From contig OZ037765.1 of assembly GCA_964035545.1 (NCBI GenBank), forward strand, positions 21,212,495 to 21,276,494: a stretch of DNA of 64,000 nucleotides, in the 5' to 3' direction. The notes below the pieces were generated by a model that was given only the letters and a program-made list of their open reading frames with translations, searched no databases and was not told the origin of the DNA. Positions within the stretch are counted from its first letter, which is position 1, and every line of letters begins with the position of its first letter. Shown one piece after another: positions 19,801 to 30,990 of this stretch. The position numbers and the translations under genes are program-made. The stretch is from Bugula neritina (Eukaryota > Bryozoa > Gymnolaemata > Cheilostomatida > Bugulidae).

Positions 19801-22714
19801 TTGTTAGTAAAAAGGCAATGTTGTTGCAGAATTACATTGATGTGTATTGTTAGAGGACTCTGAACAATAGACTATCAGCTCTCAGCATAAAGGAAATGTT
19901 TGTAGAACAGTATGCTAATCTCTAACAACTATTGGGGGGATTTAGACTGCACTGGTAGGGCCCAAGTGTTGAGCAATGGGAGTGTGGTGTAGTTTTAAAC
20001 AGTTGAATGATGAGATTATTGGAACTGGCCACTTACATAGAACACCATTTTAGACTCTAAGTACTGGGCTATGTTTATCATAGAAGCTTTCTCCGCCATT
20101 TCACAAGGGGTTTGCCTGGCATTATTTTCAACAAACATGGGGGCACCCAGTTCAATTAACAGCTACAAAATAAAAATGGTTACAAAAGACAGCAATCAAA
20201 AGCAATAAAACTGTGACAACTAAACAAAGCGAGCAAAGAAGCTCATACTACCAGTAGAATAGCTTGGGGGTTTGGGGTTTGGGGTTTGCTGCTACTTTAC
20301 TGTTTAGCAAGCAAAAATAGTACTTGTTTCAGTATTGAATTTTATTGAAATTTAAAGGTTTTAAAATTTAAATTAAACTTAAAACTTCGAATAGGTGGTT
20401 ACCAAGTCTATACCATGCAAACAATGGTCTGTAAGTCAATGGAACTTGTGGTTGCATAACTGACTGGTTAAAGTAGGGAATAAGGAAGTTGGGAAATTCT
20501 CAGTTATCAGCACACTAATGCTATTAGACTAAATGATTGGAGCAACCAAGCTTATATACTCAATTATTCACACGCTAATAGCATTATATTCACGTAGGAA
20601 AACTGCCTCTACTAACCTTAACACAGGACATGAGCCCAGCTTGTGCTGCGTAGTGCAATGCTGTATTTCCCAACTACAAAATTCATCAACATTTACCTAT
20701 TTTCCTTCAGTTATTATGAAATACAGCTATTTAAATGTAATGAGAGTTGATAAGGGCTGAACTACCAATAGTAAAACTACCATGTATATATAAAGATTCC
20801 CGAATATATAAGATAATTGCAGCAGCATACTAGCTACTATTAGCAGCTAATATGTTGTAGGTAATATATAATAGTATTGTTTGGTGTGAGTAATAGTTAT
20901 AGGTAGTGGCTAGTTATATATAACTACTAGTTAGTGTGTAGTTAATAGTTAAATGTAGCCACTAGTTGGTATATAATCAATAGTTATATATATGTACCTA
21001 CTAGTTAGTAAGTAATTAATCTAGGTAGTAGGTAGTAAGTATTATGAAGGTAAGTAGGTAGTAGATGTTGGTATGAAGGTAAGTAGATAGTAGATGTTGG
21101 TATGAAGGTAAGTAGATAGAAGATGTTGGTATGAAGGTAAGTAGATAGTAGATGTTGGTATGAAGGTAAGTAGATAGTAGATGTTGGTATGAAGGTAAGT
21201 AGGTAGTAGATGTTGGTATGAAGGTAAGTAGGTAGTAGATGTTGGTATGAAGGCATGCAGTTAGATGTAGTTCAGAGTTCATAGTTTGTGCAGGTGATTA
21301 GGGATAGAATAGTTGCACAAGACACTACAGGCACCTGCTACTGGATGGCATACCCAGTGCCTACCAGCCACTTCAGTTGCCAAAAAAGATTTGAAAGAGA
21401 GCATGCGAATACCAATGTGTGGATAGTCAGTATATACATAAATAGAGCTATTTGTCTCTGTAGTAGTCAATAAATGGTAAGCTATTACTCATTCTTAACT
21501 CACTTATTGAAGTCATCAGTGTAATATCATTATTAAAATTTAATCATATTTCAAATGATTTGGCCATCTCTAAGACTAAATTCAAATCTAGAGCTTTTAA
21601 TCTAAATACTATGCAACTATGTTCAGATATCTTTTGTGCAGACCTTGTCTTGGGCTGCAACATCCAGTTTCTCATGAGTCCCATCAGTTAGGAGAGACCC
21701 CCTCCAATTTAGTAACATATTGACACACTGCTCATTGGCTGTTTTGTTGGCATTTGTGTGATCACCACTAAACTGACAGGCACAATGTAAAGAGGATTCA
21801 TTGTTCCCGTTTTTCTTGTTTGGATTGCCATCATACTCAAATAAAAATAACCTGGAAACAAAAGATCTATTTTAATAAGGAAATATGTAGACAACAGCTA
21901 TGTTTGCAATGACATCAGCTGTATATATTTGTGAAATAGATTAGGTTTAATCCATTAGACAAATCCTGAAATAAAATAAATTTAACCTAAAGTCTAGTCA
22001 CCAAAAGAAAGAAAGTCATTTCAGGAAATGGCCATTTGCCATTAAAGTTTAGGCAACATTCATGAAAATGGAATGGCATAGGATTGGAAAAACACAAAGG
22101 AGAGTTGTTAATGTTTGTGTGATGAGTCATACGAATAGCTAAATTTATAAAGTTTTTATGAGTTGAGCAAAAAATATTAGTAATAATTTAAAATTCATAT
22201 ATCATTGTATTGAAATACACAACTTGGAAATTACTTGGCATGCAAAGTAGTTGAATTCAGTCATGATACAATGATAGCTACATCTCAACTGTAGACTTAA
22301 CTGAAAAAGTCTGGTAAATTCAAAAGAAACCTGTTGGAAAATTAACTATTTTTGCCCAGTAATTTGTACATTTAATTCCTTCAAAAATGGTTCATAGCAA
22401 CATTTGCGAACGTTACTACTTTGGATTTCTCATATCTTTCAAAACTGTCAACACTGTGATTCACGAGGATATTTTTAGTGAAGAGTTGGGCAAATACAGT
22501 TCATATCTAAATGACCCAGACAGTACCTGAGGAGTCGATGCATAGAATGTCTAGCCACTAAATGCAAAGCTGAATCATGGTTGTATCTGTCACCATAAGA
22601 CACATTAGGATCAAATTTCTTGTGAAGATCTTTATTTGTGTCAAATAAAGACAATGCTGCTGTTTCATCTCCTTTAACTAACTTCTTTTTCAACTTTGAA
22701 CCTGAGCTTCCCAT
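10899..22714 (-). CDS. ANKIB1: Ankyrin repeat and IBR domain-containing RBR E3 ubiquitin ligase
   Basis: ANKIB1 is an Ariadne-type RBR ligase that takes ubiquitin from an E2 onto a RING2 cysteine and then passes it to substrate. Nineteen coding exons join in phase (5' to 3'): 22714-22527, 21851-21644, 20673-20617, 20162-20037, 18694-18502, 16894-16728, 16574-16486, 16172-16028, 15847-15596, 15284-15138, 14772-14551, 14359-14099, 13619-13467, 13075-12958, 12842-12717, 12498-12384, 12119-12007, 11746-11519 and 11149-10899. The product is 1052 aa (human 1089). MGSSGSK fits an N-myristoylation site. Ankyrin repeats lie at about 46-190. RING1 starts at C314 (CEICFDD...CEHSFCQTC), IBR covers about 392-475, and RING2 is [19 protein letters not shown] with catalytic C517, then [12 protein letters not shown]-like motifs ([11 protein letters not shown] and [12 protein letters not shown]) lie near 830 and 897. 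The tail is Ser/Arg-rich. Two joins use weak donors (GTCTGC and GTAGGG), chosen by phase. Confidence 0.96.
15345..15595. repeat. Imperfect (TG)n/(CA)n tract filling most of ANKIB1 intron 9
   Basis: TGTGTG-rich DNA with interruptions such as TGCGTG and GAGTGCCCGTG occupies most of the 311-base intron between exons 15847-15596 and 15284-15138. On the coding strand it reads as CA repeats that begin within about 20 bases of the 5' splice site GTACATAC. Open frames through it are compositional. Confidence 0.85.
21043..21254. repeat. 29-bp minisatellite in ANKIB1 intron 2
   Basis: About seven tandem copies of a 29-bp unit begin GAAGGTAAGTAG and end GTAGATGTTGGTAT. Variants differ mainly by AGATAG versus AGGTAG. 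The array sits between ANKIB1 exons 21851-21644 and 20673-20617. Each unit carries GGTAAGT on the plus strand, antisense to the gene. The minus strand is open across the array in more than one frame, which reflects the repeat and not a gene. Confidence 0.9.
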
Positions 22715-24479
22715 ATTAACTGTTATTGTGAACTCACTTGTTTATATCCATACTTGATAGTTTGACAAGTATCTGTGCAAAAGATAAGAAAGCAAAATCA
22801 GTCCATATTTGTATAAATTTCTATTTATATAAATAGACACTTGCTGACTATTAAAATCTTACTTTTGTTAATTCTTAGTCATAATTTCAATTTATCTCAT
22901 CACTGTTTGCACTTGGTTTGGCAACAATTATCTCCTGGCATATATTATTTACATAACTATAATTTTAATGGCTTTATTCATGAAAAGTTACACAATGATA
23001 ATAAAATTATTCCGCCAAAGGAAAAAACACTACTGAGGGCATTTGTAACTTGATTACAAATGTTTATATACTAACACACAAAATAAAAAGAATCTGTTTA
23101 CATTAACCTGTTGGTCACAGGTGTTGGCTTGAACATCTCCATGAAAATTTGATTAACATCACTAAAAATTTGGGTGACATAAGCTGTGCAAAGGCCTATC
23201 ACATAACTCTGTAAAATTATGCTATTGATCAAATGCAGTCAACTGTAAAAGTACAATTTATTGCTATTTTATTAACTATATCCACTAACACACTACACCA
23301 ATGAGCTACAGCAATTTTCAACTTTTATACATTGAAATAACTATAGCCCTGTTAGTTATAATGCAATAGTTATTTTGAAAATTGTAACACTGCACAAAGT
23401 TATGTAGCTTAACCCAAGTCACACACATAGCTAACATGTGGTACTATAAGTTATACAAGTCAAACCTTGGCCCTTACACATACCTTGCCACCCACATATC
23501 TATTCCTTTTTATTAGATGCTCAAAGCATAAATATAAAAAATCAGTCATATATGGTAGTGTATTTCACACAGCATTTTTCTGTATATGTATAAAGCTCAA
23601 AATTTATAGCTTTACATCAACATAGTGCTTATAAACAGTAAACATTTAGTTTGCAATTAAAAAATTCTAAAAAAATTATTATTCGACTTTTCATAACCCA
23701 TTTCATAAGACACTTTTGCCTGCTACAGCCTACGGCTAGCGGTATTTTGTCTGCCATGTATATCATTTCGCTAAGGAAACCCAGCAGACTTCAAACATGA
23801 TAATCATATAAGTGCTAGTCAGTGCTTTAGTGCCCATAATCCCACATGTTAGATATTATATAACTTTGTGCAGTATCACTAATACCTGTAAAATTGTATG
23901 CTGCTATAATAAAATTAGTTATCTTATCGGTGATAAAGTTACTAGCTCTAAAAAATCACTAGTCTACCTGTTTTATCCGCAAAGTTAAGTCTGGATTGCC
24001 AAAATATGACAGTTATTCCAATGGTACTAATGATGAGTCTACGTAGCCTTAATCATGATGCTTATCAATTTATCAATATTAAACTACAGAAATAAGCCAG
24101 GTTTTAGAAGCAACACTTAAATCCATTACTTACTAAAATAATTATAAAGAAAATGCTATCTATTAACAATGACAGACATATTCTTAGATTGATGAACATG
24201 ACTACCATGATTATAACCACTAATACTGTGACAAGGTCTGTCTCAGCACTAAATAGTTATAATATTGTCAAAAACAATGACATATTTTTCTCAATATGAT
24301 CGTGGCTATCATGGTTATACTGCTAGCAAAAACCAGTTACAGTCGTATATAGTTAGTTATCAAAATAAAATGACTATAAAGTATAATTAATGAAACAACA
24401 TAATTATAATACAATTTTTACAAAATCTCAAGAACAGAAACTAATCAGATACTTTGAGTTAAATTGTCAATACTAATAG

Positions 24480-25100
24480 TATTATAAAACTAAATAGCAA
24501 CATCAACATAAATATGATAATGAGAAACTACCCAACAATTAATACTAATAGTAATACTGACAGTCACTAATTCAAATTGGCTTACACTTTTAGTTTTACT
24601 AAGTAAATCAATTTTACAGCTGCAGTAACTCTAGTATAAGAATTACAAAATGGTATCACATGATCACTATAATTATCATTATGATTATCATAATGATAAT
24701 CATTACGATTATCATTAAAATTATGATTATTTTCATAATAAAAAACACTGTACTAATAGTAATAGTAGTAATCATTATAAGTTTATCAGAGTTCAGTAAT
24801 AGTTGTAGTATTACACTATTACTATTAGACTTAGAGTTAGTTAATTAGTATTAATATTAATATTATACCTTCAACTTAGGACTAAAAGCTAAACAAGAAT
24901 CTGAATTAGATCAGTAAAACTTTAAGTAACACTAACAGTTGATGTTTATGTTATGACTTAGAGTTAGAGCTAGTCTTACACTTACAGTTAGTGTTACTCT
25001 TATGAGTTAATAATAATCCTATCAATATCATTTCATTATGAGTTTACCATTATGATTATTATAACATAATCATAATGATAATGATAATCATAATGTTAAT
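24480..25100. repeat. Cryptic simple repeat with ATCATTATGATT palindromes
   Basis: Blocks of ACTAATAGTAATACT alternate with self-complementary ATCATTATGATTATCATAATGAT-like DNA, near 24661-24740 and 25043-25095. It is similar in word use to the block at 1680-2330. Confidence 0.7.
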
Positions 25101-25679
25101 AATATTATTCCAAATCAAATTAGTTAATTACAAATAATTCAAATTGAAAATTTTATTCATTGTTAATAAATTATTCACCCAATTTATTTGCTTCTCTGAA
25201 TAATTTACAGTACGAAGTATATGCCTGTAATTTTCTGCAATGACTCAACCTTCTGTAAGTAAAAGCCACTGTACTGTAAGACTAAGAACAAGCCTTTGTC
25301 ATGATCTTGTTGAATGTAAAAAATAAACAGAGACCAAAAGGTCAAGAGTTCGCATGCAGTTTCCGTTGCATTGTAGACATAAATTCTAAATCTATAAATG
25401 AAAATGTAAGGGTGTACAGTATACATATCGTTTAGAAAAACTAATGGGGATTTGAAATAAAGAATAATTATGTGGCTCGCGACATCTCTCAATAAAAGTT
25501 GCAGCCATATGTTCACCTCAAGTTGAAGTGTATATTAAATTTAATACTTATATTGTGATTATATGAAGTTTAATTTTATTTCACTGTTTGAAATTTTATT
25601 TTATGTTTTTGATGTGTATTTTAATTTTTTTACTTTGCTCAAACTGAAATGGAACACAGTACATAGGCAGGATCTGCCT

Positions 25680-26650
25680 AGCCCTATGACTTGTCTTATC
25701 ACTTAGTCTTATGTCTGTTATGAGTTACGAGACTGAGTATCACTATGACCATCAGTATCACTAACAGTATCAGTATCTGTATGAGTATGTATAAGTATTG
25801 TGTTCTATTTTGGTTTCTTCTTTAACTTTGAATTTGTGTTACTTTTATTTTTAGTTTTAGTGTTTTATTTTTGATTAAATTTTAATAGTTTTAGTTTTAA
25901 ACCAAGACTTAGATTTAAATTACCTTTTAGTTGTAGTTCAAGTTGTACTTGTGCTTGCAGTTTTGAATACTGGCAGTTTATACTTTAGCTCTTAGTGTTT
26001 TGACTTTTGATTTTGCGTTATAACATTAACTTGAGTATCAGTATCGCGTATGATTATCAGTATCACTGACATTATGACTATGGCAGTATATCTTAGAGTT
26101 ACTCTATAACTATGTCTATTGGTATTAAAATTAATATGTGATATTACTATTAATATTAATTATTAACCATTATAATATTATATAATTATTATATTTATAA
26201 TAACGATTATCAATATTAGTTTTAGTATTGCTTATTATTATGAATGTAAATATATTATATTTATTGTTACTGTTGGTATAACTAATACTTGATGTTATAC
26301 TGTGACTATCAGTATAACTCTATAGATTATAAGTATCAGTATTGTATTTACTATTGCTTATTAGTATTACATCTAATTTAGTCAATATAACAATAATACT
26401 AATAAGCAATAGTAAAACTAAATGCAATACTTATAGAGTTATAGTCATAATATTAGTATAAGATGAAGTTTCTATTAGTATCACTATCAGTATCACTATT
26501 ACAGTAAATAATTAATGCTATTAGTGTTAGTATACATTCTTACATAAGTAAAAGTATTACTTTTAGATTACTATCAGTCTTGCATTTACTGTTAACAATT
26601 TAAACTAGTTATTTATTTATTAGTACAAGTATTAGTACTACTATTTTAAT
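25680..26650. repeat. Cryptic simple repeat (AGTATCACTATCAGT words)
   Basis: The region is rich in the words AGTATCACTA, ACTATCAGTAT and ATTAGTATTACT, with no fixed period. It includes the long inverted repeat at 26304-26447. No ORF of interest is present. Confidence 0.7.
26304..26447. repeat. Long imperfect inverted repeat
   Basis: The left arm, about 26304-26369, ends ACTATTGCTTATTAGTATTA. The right arm, about 26394-26447, begins TAATACTAATAAGCAATAGT. They pair over roughly 54 bases with a few mismatches and small insertions (two CAGT blocks and a GATTATA are extra in the left arm). The loop is about 24 bases. Confidence 0.75.
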
Positions 26651-27053
26651 AACTTGCTTGCTTTTGGTATTACTATATTTATAACTATCATATTACTGGC
26701 ATAATACTTGTAAAAGAATTCTACAATCATCAAGCCAGTTTATTCTGCTGACTTTGAATTTTTTTACTTATTCTAATGTTTATATAAAATTAATATTATT
26801 TTTTAACTGTTGATAGCAATTAAAGATTCAGTTATTGCTTTGTACTTGAAAATAATCATTTTTATTTTGTTGCCCTTGTAGCTCATAAAATTCTCAAAAA
26901 CAGTGGTTGAACTATCTGAAAAGCTTTTACGTCAGTAAAAATTGTTCATAGTTTGTAATGGTGCTTAGCTTACTTGTGTTGAATCTTAATTGTCTTTTAA
27001 TAAAAAATGATGTATACTAAATTTAGTAGCTCTTCAGTTTTTAGAGCATCATT

Positions 27054-30000
27054 ATGGCAGTGATGTCATTTCTATCATCACGGGCATTCCGTGTAGCCCT
27101 ACTGGCTGGTGTTGGCTTGACTGTCACAGGACTTTTATATAAATACTATACTAGAAAGTACTCGGTTGTGCAGGACATTACAGGATCTGCTGGGGATGCA
27201 GGAGAGCAAAATTGGTCTGCCAAACTTAAGCTTAAGATGCTGGTTTGTTTTCACAAATCAATTGGTGTGGCTTGTTGTACTTTATTTTTTGCTTGTATTA
27301 CCACATGCAATGACATAAGCTAGCATTATAACTCTAAAAAAACATCTCATTTCCTATCATGCAAAATATAAAAGCTCTGTACAATGTCTAAGGAATAAAT
27401 AAGTGTGTTAACTAGAGTGCTTTGTTACTAACATTGTGAGCACATATTGCTTTGTATGAAAATGACAAAAATGTGCACATATTTTGCATTATTTTTTAGC
27501 TGAGAAGAGAGAATGTCTACTGCTCTGATATTGATTATGTTGAAGAAATGATTGATAATCACATACAGGGTGGCTCAGATAAACTCCAAGTACGTCACAA
27601 GTTTACCTATTAGCTGTAAAAGTGTCAGCTCATTAGCTGGCTGTTGGAGAAATTATCAAAGTAGTAGTTGAGGCAACTGACTAGTGACAACTCTTTCCAT
27701 CATTTTCAACCTCAACTACAACTTATGATAGGATTGCTTAATGCAGATGACATCGCAATATTTGTGTACAGTTTGTGATATGTCTACACATAAATGCTTG
27801 ACGCAACTGTCAAAATTAAATAAAGCAAGAAAACAACTGGAGTTTGGCGTAACTGTAACCCATTACTCAATAAAATTTAAATAGTTTAACCTTTCTAGAT
27901 GCATGATTACAGCTCCTCTCAATAAGCATAAAATGCATTCATATAAGCAGCATAAGTAGTTGTAATAGCAGTAGGAAAATTTAAACTATAATAAATACAA
28001 TTTCAATCTCTACAAATTATATTAATATTGATTTACAAATAAAAATCCTGTAAATTTTTAAATCTGCCTGTTTCTGGAAAATGTATAACAAATTAACAGT
28101 CCTTTATTTGTTAACTGAATGTGTGTAGATCAGGGTTGTCTCCTCTTTTCCTTACCAAATACCAACACCAAACATTTAAGCTCATCGATATGATTATCAT
28201 TTATCCCATAACAATATTTTAGTTTTGTAAATGTGAAGTTATTGACGCTGTAATTCCATGTAGTATTAATTCTGATTATGTGTTTCAGTTGAAAATATTT
28301 TCAAATTTAAATTGTGTTATTTACTGGTATGGACATAAAGTTTTATTATAAACAGAGCTCAAATATTCTTTCAAAAAGTTACGCCACAATAAGTTTTTTT
28401 AAGTAATATACTTCGAGTTCTGATGACTGAAACACAACAGCAAAAATGTTGTTGAACCTGTTTTAGTATTCAACCAGATTTCTTGTAAGAATCATTATTT
28501 TGTATATTTCTTGTGGTTATTAGATTATTGCTGACTTTGATGCAACTATGACCCCGATGACGTATCGTGGCAAGTCTGTTCCTTCGTGTCATGGTGAGAT
28601 TTCGTTATATAAATTTTTTTATCTATAAGTTAAAGCTGTTGTAATTAAGAGATTTCCTGCCAAATATGGTGTGGAACTTCTGCACCGCATAAAATGTAGT
28701 AATGTGGAATTGTTATAAGTGGAAAAACTTTTTTTAAGAATTGATTGAGACGTTTCCAAGGTTGCCCGATTGGTACAGAGAAAAAGCAGCTAAAATCAAG
28801 GACTATTATATGGCAATAGAGTTTGATCCTCATTTAACTAAAGAGGAGAAGCTGCCGTTCATGGTGGAGTGGTGGTCCAAGGCCCGGGAACTACTGATCA
28901 GCTGTTCTGTTGTTAGATCTGACATAGAGGCTGCTATAAAATCATCTAACCTTTACCTCAGGTTGGTCTTGGCTGCTGTATTCATCAGTATCGGCCATTG
29001 TGTAGTTTATATTTGTTTATACTTTGCCTAATGTGTGATTATGCAATGATAAATTGAAACCAATAATTCACAGATATAACAAAATAATTGGGGAAACCAT
29101 GTGGAGAATCTTTAATTTATAAAAGTTTAAATTAAAGTTAAGGGCCAGTGTGCTGTCTAGTTACCAATATTTGCTGACTAACAAATAGACAAATTTTGTG
29201 TTGGTTTCATTGTAAAATAGTAAACATGCAGTTATATATTTTCTAAAAAAAACATACTGATAGTTTCAGTCAATTTAATTTGACTGAGCCTTCTTTTATG
29301 GAATGCTGAAACTCGTTGCAATCACATTGATGCCAAAGATTACTCTCTAATAAACTTTATCCGTACTTGATACCCTTTAAAATAGTAAACATGTGATTAA
29401 AGTGAATTGTGCAGACCGATAATAATAATCAGTGAGATTATACAATTTGAAGTTTTCATTTGAATTGCTGAAGCTTTATTCAAAACCTTTTCAGTAAGTC
29501 ATTTACTATAGAAAACAATTGATACATATCAGTAGCTGAAAGTATTACCGTTTGATATTGATTGTATACTGAAGCTGTGCAAAGTAAGCAAGACAATAAT
29601 TTTTACTAGCTGCTTTTAAATTGAGAGAAGACTCATTAACCTGTTCCTTCTGGCCAAATTAATATTATGGCTGATAATTTTGAAAGTGTGAATGCACCTT
29701 TAGGTCCAGGTTATCTTGCACCACGGCACCTACCATTTTAGGGGAGCTACTAATATACACTATAACCTATAATAGTTGGTACAAATAAATAAATTTTGAT
29801 TCATACATTGAATCAACCATGTCACGCATCACTAAAATACGTTCCTTGATCATTTTTAAAGCTATATTGTTTTTCGTAATTTTGTAGGGAAGGAAGCAGC
29901 AAGCTTTTAGGAAAACTTTATGAGAGTGATATTCCACTCCTGGTATTCTCTGCTGGTATAGGAGATGTTATAGAGCAACTTTTTAGGCAGCGTTATAAAT

Positions 30001-30990
30001 TATACGAAAATATCCATATCATATCAAACTGGATGGAATTCAATCATGAGGTGGCTGTTATTAAACTTTTTTTCTTATTTATTGATTAGTGTTTTACGAA
30101 CTGTTCAACACTAAAAGATACATTTTGTATTAAAGTTGTTCACTTTTGTGATCAGTGAATTTCGTAAGAGTATCAATTATTGGTTTTAGAAGTCTTACCA
30201 TTTTAGCATTTTGCCCTGACTGCTTTTAACTTCAAGGTCTTCAGCTGTGAATACTTTAAATAAAAATAGTAACTAACAGGCTTGCATTTTTCATTGTATT
30301 ATAAAATACATTTGCATGCCAAACATTCATATTATTTTATTAAAGAAAACAAAATATGTTTTAGGGAATGCTAGTGGGATTCAAGGGAGAAACTATTCAT
30401 GTTTTTAATAAGAATACTCACGCTTTAAGTAATGCATCCTACTTTGATAGTCTTCGACATAGACACAATGTAATACTATTAGGAGATTCACTCGGAGATT
30501 TGGATATTATTGAGGGACTTTCTACTGAAGACAGAACGCTCAAAATCGGATATCTCAATCACCATGTAAGTGTGCACCTGCTATATCAGACCTGTCATCT
30601 AGCTCTGTAAATGTAATACTGACTTATTAAAATCTTTTGCACTCATTTGTGTGGGTTGAGACCAACTCCATGCTTAACAGGTTTTGTGAGATGTTTAATT
30701 AAACATTAGTTTGTATGAAGTTTGTATCTCTTTGAGTCCGAAGGTGTTTTTAACCGATAAAACCTTTTTGTTTCAGTCTGCATGTTATCTTAATATCCAT
30801 TCCCAGTTGCTCAGTGTTCTATGAGCGGGTAAATATATTGTGTTCCGCTGTGATATTGACTAGGTTATTTTTGGTGTAGGTCGAGGCTAACCTACCAAAG
30901 TATAAGGATGGATATGACATTGTCTTAGCTGAAGAAGATAGCATTGAACTTTTACAGTTGCTCATAGAAAACATATCAAACTCGTCCTAA
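27054..30990 (+). CDS. NT5C3A: Cytosolic pyrimidine 5'-nucleotidase, NT5C3A/NT5C3B type (HAD superfamily)
   Basis: This family dephosphorylates pyrimidine nucleoside monophosphates (CMP, UMP; the B form also m7GMP). Seven exons join in phase: 27054-27242, 27500-27589, 28524-28593, 28739-28961, 29888-30050, 30365-30565 and 30880-30990, giving 348 aa (human NT5C3A 336). An N-terminal hydrophobic segment (about residues 12-30, VALLAGVGLTVTGLLYKYY) is followed by basic residues, like the membrane-anchored isoform of the human gene. HAD motif I is IIADFDATMT with nucleophile D97 and D99. Motif II is VFSAGIGD with S212. K261 lies in HVFNKNTHAL, and the metal-binding block is ILLGDSLGDLD with D286 and D290. 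EFDPHLTKEEKLPFMVEWW matches the substrate-specificity cap. The A versus B paralogue cannot be decided, because invertebrates usually have one pre-duplication gene. Confidence 0.94.

Larger units (their letters stand above)
22715..27053. other. Intergenic region between ANKIB1 and the NT5C3-like gene (divergent 5' ends)
   Basis: ANKIB1 and the nucleotidase gene are transcribed away from each other here, so their promoters should lie in this interval; I could not place them. No coding exon is recognised. From about 24480 to 26650 it is dominated by simple sequence of TAATAGTAAT, ATCATTATGATT and AGTATCACTATC words, with several inverted repeats. Confidence 0.6.

Noticed and set aside
20265-20288. 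Three TTTGGGG units resembling a ciliate-type telomere repeat
   Set aside because: Only three copies, inside an ANKIB1 intron; far too short to indicate an interstitial telomere.
21005-21282. Overlapping minus-strand frames with Pro-Ser-Tyr-Gln-His repeats
   Set aside because: They are produced by the 29-bp minisatellite inside an ANKIB1 intron.
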